In this document: positions 14,273 to 23,755 of the stretch, piece by piece
Numbering within the stretch: the stretch's first letter is position 1
Layout: every line of letters begins with the position of its first letter
DNA from: Streptomyces sp. ISL-10
GTDB lineage: Bacteria > Actinomycetota > Actinomycetes > Streptomycetales > Streptomycetaceae
DNA length: 64,000 bases
Direction of reading: 5' to 3'
NCBI RefSeq assembly: GCF_018614575.1
Contig: NZ_JAGGOJ010000011.1
Span: 727,919-791,918, forward strand
The notes under the pieces: model-generated
Seen by the model: the letters and a program-made list of their open reading frames with translations, nothing else
Database searches by the model: none
Told to the model about the DNA's origin: nothing
Translations under genes and position numbers: made by a program

Positions 14273-15751
14273 GTGACGTCCCGAAAGCCTGATGAGCAAT
14301 TGGCGCGCAACTCCAGACTCCGTCTTGTCCGCCCGCGATCGCTGGCCACCGCACGACGGGCCGTGACGACCCGGCGCACCCGTCCGGCGCCCCGCCCGCC
14401 GGAGGGCACCCCCGCTCCCGCCGAGCTGGCCCGACAGGCCCGCGCGGTCCTCGCCGACGCCGTACGCATCGCTCGGTGGGCCGCCGCGGGCGTGGCCCCC
14501 TCCCTGCCCGAAGGGCCGCCCGGAGGCCACCCGGCCACGGTCCCGTCGGCGATCGGCGCCCAGGAACGGGCGGCTGCCGCACTGAACCTGACGCCGGACC
14601 AGGTGCGCGCGGGCTGGGACCGTGCCCGCCTCGCCGGTCTCGTCGAACTGCACGGCGGCACCGCACGCCCCGGCTGGCGGCTGCGCGCCTGGGACCGGGA
14701 CGACATGGCCGTGCTGCGCGGCTGGGTCGCCCTCTTCGACGCCTGGTCGCTCGCGCACCCCGCCCCCGAGGTCGTCGCACCCACCGCCGTGGCCGAGGTC
14801 GTCGAGGCCGTGCCCCAGGTGCTCTCCCTCCTCCAGCTCTCGGCCGGACCCGTGCTCGTACCGGCCCTGCTCGATCTGCTGCAGCAGCGCGTCGCCGAAC
14901 TGCGTGAGGAACGCTGCGAGGTCCCCTACGGCCCCCGCGGCGAGACGCCCTGCGCTGCCGGCGAGCAGCCCGCCGCCGGCCCCGCCGCGCCCGCCTCGCC
15001 GGTCACGGCCGGCCCCGGTGACGGCGACGTTCCCCTCTCCCTGTTGCTCGACTGGGCCCTGGAAGGACTGGCCGCCATCGGCGCGCTGACCCTGGAGCGC
15101 GGTCAGGCCACGCTCACCCCCCTCGGCAACTGGGCGGTGTGGGTCAAACTGGAGCAGATCTGCGTCGCCGCCCAGAGCCCCGCGGGCAACATCGAGCAGT
15201 CCGCCGAGGACATGCTGCGCGGATGCGCCCGCCTCACCCCCGGACCGGCACGCGCCGAGTACCGCGCGTGGCTCGCCGCCCGCACCGTCTCCAGCGCGGT
15301 CGGTGAACTCCTCGGCGTCGCCCGCGGCGAGGACGCCCTGTTGCGCGGACTGGCCTTCGAGGCGCTGCGCGTCGTCGGCGGCCCCGCCGAGCCCGAGGTG
15401 CGCGCCGCCGCCGCCGAACCGTCCCTGAGGCCCTATGCCTTGCTGTGGCTGGCGGAGTACGAGGGCGCCGATCCCGAGGACGCCGCCGATGTCCTCACCC
15501 GCGAAGAGGCCACCTGGCTCTGGGTGGACACCGCGGCCGCCGTCGCCGACCACGGTGAGCCCCAGCTGCTGCTGCGCCACCTCGACTCCGCCGTGCAGGG
15601 CACGGTCCCCGCGCTGATCGAGGAAGTCCGGGCCGGCGGGCACCCGCGTACGGTCCAGGTCCTCGTCGCCCTCGCCGCCGCGCACCCGGACCCCGCCCTG
15701 GCCAAGGCCGTCCGGCGCGCGGCCTTCCAGGTGCACACCGGTCGCGCCTGA
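14273..15751 (+). CDS. Conserved hypothetical protein, winged-helix-like N-terminal part
   Basis: A 492-residue soluble protein starting at GTG 14273 (MTSRKPDEQLARNSRLRLV). I do not recognise the family. Residues around 100-150 (LNLTPDQVRAGWDRARLAGLVELHGG) read like a helix-turn-helix or winged-helix segment followed by a Trp-rich wing. A central Ala/Pro linker follows, then a second possible winged-helix segment (ALTLERGQATLTPLGNWAVWV). The last 170 residues are a run of amphipathic helices reminiscent of HEAT-like repeats. Longer frames upstream overlap the hydrolase gene and are not supported. A role in nucleic-acid binding is only a suggestion. Confidence 0.75.
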   Translation: MTSRKPDEQLARNSRLRLVRPRSLATARRAVTTRRTRPAPRPPEGTPAPAELARQARAVLADAVRIARWAAAGVAPSLPEGPPGGHPATVPSAIGAQERAAAALNLTPDQVRAGWDRARLAGLVELHGGTARPGWRLRAWDRDDMAVLRGWVALFDAWSLAHPAPEVVAPTAVAEVVEAVPQVLSLLQLSAGPVLVPALLDLLQQRVAELREERCEVPYGPRGETPCAAGEQPAAGPAAPASPVTAGPGDGDVPLSLLLDWALEGLAAIGALTLERGQATLTPLGNWAVWVKLEQICVAAQSPAGNIEQSAEDMLRGCARLTPGPARAEYRAWLAARTVSSAVGELLGVARGEDALLRGLAFEALRVVGGPAEPEVRAAAAEPSLRPYALLWLAEYEGADPEDAADVLTREEATWLWVDTAAAVADHGEPQLLLRHLDSAVQGTVPALIEEVRAGGHPRTVQVLVALAAAHPDPALAKAVRRAAFQVHTGRA

Positions 15752-15784
15752 CATCCGGCACACCGCACCCGGGGCGGCGCAGCG

Positions 15785-16201
15785 CTACGAGGACTCCGCC
15801 GCCCCCGGTGTGTACGTACCGAAGCTCCAGATGTTGCCCTCGACGTCGCGGGCCATGTAGTCCCGCGCCCCGTAGTCCTGGTCGGTCGGCGGCATGACGA
15901 TCTCCGCGCCGTGCTCCACCGCGGTGCCGTGGTGCGCGTCCACGTCGTCGACATGCACGAACACCCCTGCCGGACCGGCGTCCTGCATCAGCTTGTCGAA
16001 CTCGCTGCCGGTGCCCCTGCTGCCCAGCATCACCATGCCGTTCCCATACGTCAGCTCGGCGTGCAGCACCCCGCCGTCCTCGTCCTCGTACACCGCGTGT
16101 TCGGTGAAGCCGAAAGCCTCGGTGAGCTGTCTGATCGCGGCCTTGGCGTCCGTGTAGACCAGCGTGGGACAGATGCTCGGCGACTGCGTCATCCCGATCA
16201 C
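15785..16201 (-). CDS. VOC-superfamily protein (glyoxalase/bleomycin-resistance-like)
   Basis: A 138-residue protein with the paired beta-alpha-beta-beta-beta modules of the vicinal oxygen chelate fold: LVYTDAKAAIRQLTEAFGF at the start, HAELTYGNGMVMLG, then the second module VFVHVDDVDAHH and the family ending ARDVEGNIWSFGTY. It is closest to the PhnB-like branch. Members include metal-dependent glyoxalases, dioxygenases and drug-binding proteins, so the activity cannot be named. It lies convergent with the hypothetical gene, 33 bp from its stop. ATG 16192 (MTQSPSI) is an alternative start. Confidence 0.85.
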   Translation of the reverse strand: MIGMTQSPSICPTLVYTDAKAAIRQLTEAFGFTEHAVYEDEDGGVLHAELTYGNGMVMLGSRGTGSEFDKLMQDAGPAGVFVHVDDVDAHHGTAVEHGAEIVMPPTDQDYGARDYMARDVEGNIWSFGTYTPGAAESS

Positions 16202-16601
16202 TCCTCACTCGCTCGACGACAGGATGGTGATCTGCGTCTCAGTCTGGCACCGCCCACAGACAATCCCGGCCCGCAGCGGCCGCGCCTGTCAACACCGCTC
16301 CGTACGGCTCAGGCGAACGTGTCGCAGCGGCCCCTGCCCCGTGCCGCGGCCGGTCGCGAACGACCGCCGCGTCCGCGCCGCCGGGCCATTCGTCCCGGCC
16401 TTCGGGGCGTCCCGGCCCTGGTGGCGCTCCCGGATCCGCCCGCCGGCCCCCGGCCGCCGATCGCCGCCCCGCGCCCGGACCGTCGCGGCCGTCCGCCCCC
16501 GTTCGGGCGGGCTGCTTCACGGCTGCGCGCCATGCGCTCACCGGGCCGCAGAGCACCCGTCCGGCAGCTGTCGCAGCCGGAAAAGCACTTGCCCTGCCCC
16601 G
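16202..16601. other. Intergenic region without a recognised gene
   Basis: Between the VOC gene and the ABC-F promoter the sequence is G/C-rich and low in complexity. The open frames on both strands lack ribosome sites and family motifs. I see no repeat or RNA structure worth naming here. Confidence 0.5.
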
Positions 16602-16602
16602 T

Positions 16603-16639
16603 TAGACTGGCCCGTATGGCAATTCTCCTTGTGCATTAG
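16603..16639 (+). promoter_or_regulatory. Promoter -10 and leaderless 7-codon leader ORF upstream of the ABC-F gene
   Basis: A -10 hexamer TAGACT (16603-16608) is followed after 7 nt by ATG at 16616, the spacing of leaderless actinobacterial transcripts. The ATG opens the tiny ORF MAILLVH, stopping at 16637-16639, 63 nt before the ABC-F start. No clear -35 is seen. ABC-F resistance genes are often controlled by ribosome stalling on short upstream ORFs, so attenuation is a reasonable hypothesis. Confidence 0.5.
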
Positions 16640-16702
16640 ACGGCGTCGAAGCGTCGCTGCGCCCGTCCCTTCCGCCGTCCCACCGCCCTGGAGTATTTCC
16701 CC

Positions 16703-18301
<1,599 letters not shown>

Positions 18302-18329
18302 CGCGGTCGGGCGGCATCCCGGGCGCTGT

Positions 18330-18350
18330 TGATCCACTCCGTATGGATCA
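18330..18350. promoter_or_regulatory. Inverted repeat with two GATC sites, candidate Gbn operator
   Basis: TGATCCA (18330-18336) and TGGATCA (18344-18350) form a perfect 7-bp inverted repeat around a 7-bp spacer. Each arm contains GATC, the recognition core of Gbn. The stem is too A/T-rich for a typical terminator of this genome, although it lies 28 bp after the ABC-F stop. Confidence 0.45.
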
Positions 18351-18615
18351 TTCGGCCTACGCGTGATCCGTCATCTGTGTGAGAGCGTCTCGTACCGCAG
18401 TGTGGCGGCTGGCCAATTGCCGCGTTCCGGCCTCCCGTCCCGGTGTGTCCTCCGTCACGCTGCTGACCAGGCGTTTTCGCGGGAGGTCAGGCGATACGTT
18501 CCCTCTCGCCGGATCGGAAGGGTTGATTCCGGTAACGGTGGCCGCATATCGCGTTGCCAAGCGATCCGTACGGACCTTGTCGAATGGGTGGCCAGGACGC
18601 CCGTAAGGGGTGATC
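18331..18615. promoter_or_regulatory. Cluster of six GATC sites upstream of gbn
   Basis: GATC occurs at 18331, 18346, 18365, 18512, 18563 and 18612 within 285 bp. For a 72% GC sequence about 0.7 sites would be expected by composition. The whole 353-bp spacer between the ABC-F gene and gbn has no other gene. A possible -35 TTGATT is at 18523-18528. Confidence 0.5.
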
Positions 18616-18654
18616 ATGAGAAGTCCAGAGCGCACTTCCCATGAGGAGGCACGG

Positions 18655-18876
18655 GTGGCCGAGACTCTGAAGAAGGGCAGCCGGGTTACCGGCGCCGCGC
18701 GCGACAAGCTCGCGGCAGACCTGAAGAAGAAGTACGACTCCGGTGCGAGCATCCGGGCGCTGGCCGAAGAGACCGGTCGCTCCTATGGATTCGTCCATCG
18801 GATGCTCAGTGAGTCCGGAGTCGCTTTGCGTGGACGCGGCGGAGCGACGAGGGGCAAGAAGGCCGCCTCGGCCTGA
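18655..18876 (+). CDS. gbn: GATC-binding nucleoid-associated protein Gbn
   Basis: From GTG 18655, behind a GAGGAGG ribosome site, the product is 73 residues: a basic N-terminus (MAETLKKGSRVTGAARDKLA), a helix-turn-helix core KKYDSGASIRALAEETGRSY and GFVHRMLSESGVALR, and a basic Gly/Lys tail. This agrees in length and sequence type with Gbn (SCO1839), a Streptomyces nucleoid-associated protein known to bind GATC motifs and influence development. An ATG 45 bases upstream is in frame but less well placed. The upstream spacer is rich in GATC, suggesting self-control. Confidence 0.85.
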   Translation: MAETLKKGSRVTGAARDKLAADLKKKYDSGASIRALAEETGRSYGFVHRMLSESGVALRGRGGATRGKKAASA

Positions 18877-19011
18877 CCAGCCCCGTCGTAAGGACTCCTT
18901 CGGCCCATCGGTTCCGCGGTGGCCACCCGGGCGGTCGTCCGACCGGTCCGGGTGGTTACTGTGCAGTCGCTTATCTTCGTAGGCATCACTGCACCGAACC
19001 GGAGGCGTCCC

Positions 19012-19803
19012 ATGACTTCGCTCGACCCTGTGCTCGACAAGGACGGTGTGCGACTCACCGTCGACGGCGCCGTTGCCACGGTGACCCTGACCAAGCCGGA
19101 CAAGCGCAACGCCCAGGACTTCGCGCTGTGGCGGGCATTGACGCAGGCCGGCAGGTCACTGCCGGGTGATGTGCGTGTCGTGGTGCTGCGCGGCGAGGGC
19201 AAGTCCTTCTCCGCCGGGCTCGACCGGCAGGCCTTCACGCCCGAGGGCTTCGACGGCGAGCCGTCGTTCATCGACCTCGCGCGCAGCAGTGACGCGGAGG
19301 TCGACGCGGCCATCGCCGAGTTCCAGGAAGCCTTCACCTGGTGGCGTCGCAGCGACATCGTCACCATCGCGGCCGTGCAGGGCCATGCGATCGGCGCGGG
19401 CTTCCAGCTTGCCCTCGCCTGCGACCTGCGGGTCGTGGCGGACGACGTCCAGTTCGCCATGCGGGAGACTGCTCTCGGGCTCGTTCCCGACCTCACCGGT
19501 ACCCACCCCCTGGTGTCGCTGGTCGGCTACGCCCGCGCGCTCGAGATCTGTGCGACCGGCCGATTCGTCCACGCGGAGGAGGCCGAGCGCACCGGCCTGG
19601 CCAACCTCGTCGTGCCCGGGACCGAGCTGGACGCGGCCGTACGGGACCTCGCCGCGGCGCTCGTCGCCGCGCCCCGTGACGCCGTGATCGAGACCAAGGC
19701 GCTGCTGCAAGGTGCGGCGGGCCGCTCCTACGAGGAGCAGTGCACGGCCGAGCGCGCCGCCCAGGCCCGTCGGCTCAGGGACCTCGCGGGTCTCGGCGAC
19801 TGA
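19012..19803 (+). CDS. Enoyl-CoA hydratase/isomerase-family protein
   Basis: A 263-residue crotonase-fold protein. Landmarks are VTLTKPDKRNAQD, the oxyanion-hole segments GKSFSAGLDRQAF and AAVQGHAIGAGFQLALACDLRV, and the downstream GLVPDLTGTHPLVSLVGYARALEI. The usual catalytic Glu/Glu pair of enoyl-CoA hydratase is not obvious: the second position reads Asp in the VPDLTG segment, so isomerase or another crotonase-type activity is possible. ATG 19012 is preceded by GGAGG. It stands alone, 135 bp after gbn, and ends at a hairpin. Confidence 0.88.
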   Translation: MTSLDPVLDKDGVRLTVDGAVATVTLTKPDKRNAQDFALWRALTQAGRSLPGDVRVVVLRGEGKSFSAGLDRQAFTPEGFDGEPSFIDLARSSDAEVDAAIAEFQEAFTWWRRSDIVTIAAVQGHAIGAGFQLALACDLRVVADDVQFAMRETALGLVPDLTGTHPLVSLVGYARALEICATGRFVHAEEAERTGLANLVVPGTELDAAVRDLAAALVAAPRDAVIETKALLQGAAGRSYEEQCTAERAAQARRLRDLAGLGD

Positions 19804-19818
19804 CCGCCGGCCCCTTTG

Positions 19819-19854
19819 CGCAGGGCGCCCACCGGCCTTGGTGCGCGCCCTGCG
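19819..19854 (+). terminator. Terminator hairpin between convergent genes
   Basis: CGCAGGGCGC (19819-19828) pairs with GCGCCCTGCG (19845-19854). It lies 15 bp after the enoyl-CoA hydratase stop and 9 bp from the end of the opposing gene, so it can serve both. Confidence 0.65.
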
Positions 19855-19863
19855 AAGGCGAGG

Positions 19864-20532
19864 TCAGGCCACCGATGAGATCAGGACCGTGACCGGGCGG
19901 CCGTCCGCCATCGCGCCCGACACCGACGCGCGCACCGCGCGGGCCACGTCCAGCGCCCGGAACCCCTCGGCCGTGGCCAGTTCGATCCGTACGTGGTCGT
20001 CGGCCAGGTGCACGGCACGGCCGCTCAGCTCCGCCGTCAGGCCCACCACACCGGCCGTCGCCGCCGCCGTAGTACCGGCCGCGTCCGAGGGCGCCACCAC
20101 TGTGGGGGAAGGGGTGGGGGCGGGCTCCAGCGGACTGTCCGGGAGCTCCACCACCCGCAGGTCCACCTCGCCGACCACCAGGCCCAGCCGGTCCGCCGCC
20201 GTCCGGGACAACGCCGACCGAAGCGCCGCCGTCACCTCGGGCAGCGGCTCACCGCTCCACACCGCGACCTGCGCCGAAAGTCGGTACGACCCTGGTGGAA
20301 GCGCGCTCGGCGGCGGCGGAAGCATGGGCTCCGCAGCCGTTTCGGGGTCCGCGAGCCTCACGTCGAGGCGGGTGACCGCAGCTCCGCGCACCGCCTTCGC
20401 GGCGGCTCTGATGAGCACCGATCCGGCCGCGCGTTCGGCGAGCCACGTGCCGTCCTCCGGCCCGCCCAGCGCCACCAGCCGACCGAGCCCCAGCGCCCGC
20501 CGCATCCGCCCCATCGCTCCCGCAGTGGTCAT
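19864..20532 (-). CDS. Hypothetical protein with two Asp23-like segments
   Basis: A 222-residue soluble protein starting at ATG 20532 (MTTAGAMGRMRRALGLGR). I do not recognise a named family. Two stretches have the Asp23-type pattern of a beta hairpin followed by an amphipathic helix: around residues 85-135 (SYRLSAQVAVWSGEPLPEVT and after) and 165-222 (VGLTAELSGRAVHLADDHVR and after, ending VTVLIS), joined by an Ala/Pro/Thr linker. It is divergent from the Asp23/Gls24 operon, 91 bp away, and probably belongs to the same envelope-stress system. Confidence 0.75.
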   Translation of the reverse strand: MTTAGAMGRMRRALGLGRLVALGGPEDGTWLAERAAGSVLIRAAAKAVRGAAVTRLDVRLADPETAAEPMLPPPPSALPPGSYRLSAQVAVWSGEPLPEVTAALRSALSRTAADRLGLVVGEVDLRVVELPDSPLEPAPTPSPTVVAPSDAAGTTAAATAGVVGLTAELSGRAVHLADDHVRIELATAEGFRALDVARAVRASVSGAMADGRPVTVLISSVA

Positions 20533-20623
20533 TCCTCCAGCCTGCCGCATCTCTGGCGCGAAACGGGGCAAGCACACCTAATGTGGGCAAAGGGAGGTCA
20601 CCACCACCCGAAAGGACAACGCG

Positions 20624-21112
20624 ATGACCGAGACAGGTGAACGCAACCGGCCGCAGAGCGCGGGGAACGAATCCGGCGAGCCGTCGCCCCGCAGGACCTC
20701 CATCGGTAAGCGCGTGGAAGCGGGGGTCCGAGGACGCACCACGATCGCCGACGGCGTCGTGGAGAAGATCGCCGGACTCGCCGCACGGGACGTCGTCGGC
20801 GTCCACGCGATGGGCAGCGGCATCTCCCGCACCTTCGGCGCCGTACGCGACCGTGTGCCGGGCGGAGGCGGCCGGTCCAGTGTGACCCGGGGCGTCAAGG
20901 CCGAGGTCGGTGAGGTGCAGACGGCCCTGGACCTGGAGATCGTCGTCGACTACGGCGTCGCCATCTCCGATGTCGCCCGCGATGTCCGGGAGAACGTCGT
21001 CGCCGCAGTCGAGCGGATGACCGGCCTGGAAGTCGTGGAGGTCAACATCGCCGTGACCGACGTCAAGCTGCCCGATGAGGAAGAGGACGAGTCGGAGCAG
21101 CGTCTCCAGTAG
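20624..21112 (+). CDS. Asp23/Gls24 family envelope stress protein
   Basis: A 162-residue protein with the complete Asp23 (alkaline shock) domain: RTTIADGVVEKIAGLAARDV, then VTRGVKAEVGEVQTALDLEI, VDYGVAISDVARDVRENVVA and VERMTGLEVVEVNIAVTDV. In Staphylococcus Asp23 forms a sheet at the membrane through AmaP; an AmaP-like protein is encoded at the end of this operon. The C-terminus is a Glu/Asp-rich tail. A Ser/Pro/Arg-rich N-terminal 25 residues is probably disordered. First gene of a five-gene operon. Confidence 0.92.
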   Translation: MTETGERNRPQSAGNESGEPSPRRTSIGKRVEAGVRGRTTIADGVVEKIAGLAARDVVGVHAMGSGISRTFGAVRDRVPGGGGRSSVTRGVKAEVGEVQTALDLEIVVDYGVAISDVARDVRENVVAAVERMTGLEVVEVNIAVTDVKLPDEEEDESEQRLQ

Positions 21113-21123
21113 AGGAGGTCAGC

Positions 21124-21315
21124 ATGAGCATGGCCGCGGTCGGCCTGTTGGCCGGCATGGCGCTCGGATTCGCCGGTTACTTCGGTGGGTTCGGGGCGTT
21201 TCTCCTGGTCGCCGCATTGGGGGCGGTCGGTTTCGTGGTGGGCAGGTTCCTCGAGGGCGACCTGGAGGTCGGCGACTTCTTCCGGACCCGCGATCGCGGC
21301 GACGGGCGGCGGTGA
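21124..21315 (+). CDS. Small membrane protein of the Asp23 operon (DUF2273-like)
   Basis: A 63-residue protein with two hydrophobic segments (about 4-22 and 24-41) and a charged tail LEGDLEVGDFFRTRDRG. Size, position after the Asp23 gene and the GRFLEGDLEV motif match the small membrane partners found in Gls24 loci. AGGAGG lies 6-11 nt before the ATG. Confidence 0.8.
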   Translation: MSMAAVGLLAGMALGFAGYFGGFGAFLLVAALGAVGFVVGRFLEGDLEVGDFFRTRDRGDGRR

Positions 21316-21321
21316 CGCACG

Positions 21322-21669
21322 GTGGCCGCCGAACGCGTCGCCGCCGCCGAACGCGGGGCGACCACCATCGCCGACCGTGTCGTGGCGAAGATCGCCGCGA
21401 AGGCGGCACGCGAGGCGCTCGAGGGCGTGCCCGAGGGCACTCCGCCGCCGCACGCGATGGTCGTCGTGCACCATGACACCGCCCGCGTCAGCGTCAGCCT
21501 GGAACTCGACTACCCCGGCGACATCGGCCGCCAGTGCGGCGCGGTGCGTCGCCAAGTGGTCAAAAGGGTAAGGGCATTGGCGGGGATGGAGGTGCCCGAG
21601 GTGGCGGTCCAGGTCGAGCGCCTGCACTCCGTCCACTCGCGTCACGGGGCGCAGGGGAGGATCCGATGA
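21322..21669 (+). CDS. Second Asp23-domain protein
   Basis: A 115-residue protein from GTG 21322 with a compact Asp23-like domain: ERGATTIADRVVAKIAAKAA, then VSVSLELDYPGDIGRQCGAV and VRALAGMEVPEVAVQVERLH. It lacks the acidic tail of the first copy. It starts 6 bp after the small membrane protein gene and its stop overlaps the next start (ATGA), so all are co-translated. Confidence 0.85.
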   Translation: MAAERVAAAERGATTIADRVVAKIAAKAAREALEGVPEGTPPPHAMVVVHHDTARVSVSLELDYPGDIGRQCGAVRRQVVKRVRALAGMEVPEVAVQVERLHSVHSRHGAQGRIR

Positions 21670-22316
21670 CCGAGCCCGAACACAGCGACCGGCCCGTTCT
21701 GGAACTGGACCAGTCCACATCCGCGGCGGACTACGACCCCGCCCCCGCCCCCGCGAAAGGGGAGCACGGCAAGGCGGGGCGCTTCTGGTCGGCGCGTCGC
21801 GTTCCCGCCGCGCTGGTCGCCCTGGTGATCCTCGCCGGATCGGGGCTGCTGCTCTACGACATCGCCGCGGTGCGCGCCGGCCGGTCGGCCATGCACTGGC
21901 GGCGCGCGCTGGCGGACCATCTCGACCGCTGGCGCCTGGACGAGGTGGCGGTCCTCGCTGTCGCTGGGGCCGTGGCACTCATCGGCGTCTGGCTGATCGT
22001 TCTCGCGGTGACGCCGGGGCTGCGCACGGTGCTGCCCATGCACCGCGACCGCGCGCACGTACGGGCCGGCCTCAACCGTCAGGCGGCGGCGCTCGTGCTG
22101 CGCGACCGCGCGATGGAAGTCTCCGGAGTGTCATCCGTACGGGTACGGATGACACGCTCCAAGGCCCGGGTGCGGGCCCGCTCGCACTTCCGCGAACTGG
22201 ACGACGTACGCGCCGATCTGGACGCCGCCCTCGGGGCGGGCATCAGGGAACTGGGCCTCGCCAGACCCCCGGCGCTGGCCGTGCACGTCGGCCGGCCGCC
22301 GGCGGGCAAGCGGTGA
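21666..22316 (+). CDS. DUF6286-type membrane protein of the Asp23 operon
   Basis: A 216-residue protein with two membrane segments (about residues 45-65 and 100-125) and a C-terminal soluble domain (HVRAGLNRQAAALVLRDRAM and after) that has the beta-strand/helix pattern seen in Asp23-associated proteins. The N-terminal 40 residues are acidic and Pro/Ala-rich. It starts by ATGA overlap with the second Asp23 gene and is probably a membrane anchor of the complex. Confidence 0.8.
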   Translation: MTEPEHSDRPVLELDQSTSAADYDPAPAPAKGEHGKAGRFWSARRVPAALVALVILAGSGLLLYDIAAVRAGRSAMHWRRALADHLDRWRLDEVAVLAVAGAVALIGVWLIVLAVTPGLRTVLPMHRDRAHVRAGLNRQAAALVLRDRAMEVSGVSSVRVRMTRSKARVRARSHFRELDDVRADLDAALGAGIRELGLARPPALAVHVGRPPAGKR

Positions 22317-22326
22317 GGGACAAGGG

Positions 22327-22917
22327 GTGAGAGGGATGCTCAGAGCGGTCAACCGGATCCTGCTCGGTCTCGCCGGGCTGGCGCTGCTGTGCGCAGGCGG
22401 TGCCGTTCTCGCGGCCGGGGCAGGGCTGTCCGTGCCTTCCTGGTGGCCCTACAGCGGGCGGCGCGACGTGCTGCTCAGCGCAGCGGACCGCATGAGGTGG
22501 CGGGACGAGGGCTGGTGGTGGCCGGTCGTCATCGCGGTCCTCGCGGTGCTGGTGCTCCTCGCCCTGTGGTGGCTGCTCTCCCAGCTGCGCCGCGCCCGCC
22601 TCGCCGAGGTCCTGGTGGACACCGGGGACGGCGAGGGCGCGCTGGTGCGGGGCCGGGCGCTGGAGACCGTGATGGCCAGGGAGGCCGAGTCGCTGGACGG
22701 CGTGTCCCACGCCCACGTCATGCTGACGGGTCGCAGTCGAAGTGCTCCCGAGGCACGGGTCCTGCTGCAGCTGGAGCCGCATGCCGAACCGGCCGAGACG
22801 CTGGCCCGGCTGGTGGACGAGGCGGTGGCGCATGCGCGGGAGTCCGCCGGCGTGCAGGCGCTCCCGGTGGAGGTGCGACTGCGCGAGTCGAAGCACCGGG
22901 CGGAACGTGTGGCGTGA
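22327..22917 (+). CDS. AmaP-like alkaline shock membrane anchor protein
   Basis: A 196-residue protein with two membrane segments (about 7-30 and 63-85) followed by a cytoplasmic domain LRRARLAEVLVDTGDGEGAL that continues with an Asp23-like strand-helix pattern to the C-terminus. This is the layout of AmaP, which anchors Asp23 at the membrane. GTG 22327 and ATG 22336 are both possible starts. It closes the envelope-stress operon, 10 bp after the preceding gene. Confidence 0.82.
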   Translation: MRGMLRAVNRILLGLAGLALLCAGGAVLAAGAGLSVPSWWPYSGRRDVLLSAADRMRWRDEGWWWPVVIAVLAVLVLLALWWLLSQLRRARLAEVLVDTGDGEGALVRGRALETVMAREAESLDGVSHAHVMLTGRSRSAPEARVLLQLEPHAEPAETLARLVDEAVAHARESAGVQALPVEVRLRESKHRAERVA

Positions 22918-22995
22918 CGCCGGACGGGCCGGACTCGCCGGGCTTCGCCCGCCGGCGGCGTGAGGCGCCGAGGCCCGGCCCAAACGCCGCAGCCG

Positions 22996-23751
22996 TCAGA
23001 AACCGTGGCGTGCGCCGCCGTCGACCGGGACCATCACACCCGTCAGGTACGACGCCGCGGGCGACAGCAGGAACGCCGCGACCCTGCCGAACTCCTCCGG
23101 CGTACCGTAGCGCCGCAGCGGGATGCGGGACTCGTTCCCCGCGCGCGCCGCCTCCGGGTCGCCGGAGAGCGCGTCGAGTTCCCGTACCCGGTCGGTGTCG
23201 ATGCGTGCCGGCAGCAGGCCGACTACGCGGACGCCGCGCGGGCCCAGCTCGTCGGCGAGTGACTTGGCGAAGCCCGCGAGGCCCGGGCGCAGGCCGTTGG
23301 AGATCGTCAGGCCGGGGATCGGTTCATGGACCGAGCCGGACAGGACGAAACCGATCACCCCGCCCTCGGACAGCTCCGCCGCCGCGGTCCGCGCCAGCCT
23401 CACCGCGCCCAGGAACACCGACTCGAACGCCGACTGCCACTGCTCGTCGGTGTTGTCCGCGACGAAGCCCGGCGCCGGGCCGCCCACGCTGATGAGGACG
23501 CCGTCGACCCGGCCGAAGTGCGCCCGGGCCGCGGCGACCAGACGCTCCGCGCCGGCGGGGTCCGCGTTGTCCGTGGCCAGGCCCACCGCGTTCGGGCCCA
23601 GTTCGGCCGCCGCGTCCTTGACCGTCTGCTCGTCCCGCCCCGTGATGACCAGCTTCGCGCCGTCGGCCGCCAGCGCCCGCGCGGAGGCGTTGCCCAGGCC
23701 CCGGGAGGCGCCGGTGACGATGTAGACGCGGCCTTTGAGTCCAAGATCCAT
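22996..23751 (-). CDS. Short-chain dehydrogenase/reductase
   Basis: A 251-residue classical SDR. Cofactor motif TGASRGLGNASARAL near the N-terminus, structural motif LISVGGPAPG in place of the usual NNAG, and the C-terminal signature SYLTGVMVPVDGG. The usual YxxxK pair is missing: the region that should carry it reads ISNGLRPGLAGFAKSLADEL, so this is one of the SDRs with an altered active site (Asn/Lys). Substrate unknown. It ends 4 bp before the start region of the GH15 gene's stop, and the two may be co-transcribed (GH15 gene first). Confidence 0.85.
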   Translation of the reverse strand: MDLGLKGRVYIVTGASRGLGNASARALAADGAKLVITGRDEQTVKDAAAELGPNAVGLATDNADPAGAERLVAAARAHFGRVDGVLISVGGPAPGFVADNTDEQWQSAFESVFLGAVRLARTAAAELSEGGVIGFVLSGSVHEPIPGLTISNGLRPGLAGFAKSLADELGPRGVRVVGLLPARIDTDRVRELDALSGDPEAARAGNESRIPLRRYGTPEEFGRVAAFLLSPAASYLTGVMVPVDGGARHGF

Positions 23752-23755
23752 GGCT

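Noticed and set aside
16239..16556. Minus-strand open frame of 105 codons between the VOC and ABC-F genes
   Set aside because: No ribosome site, no family motif, composition typical of GC-driven open frames.
19864..20532. Viral P10-like protein, a label sometimes given to similar Streptomyces proteins
   Set aside because: Resemblance would be limited to Ala/Pro-rich composition; the flanking Asp23 genes and strand-helix pattern fit an envelope-stress role better.
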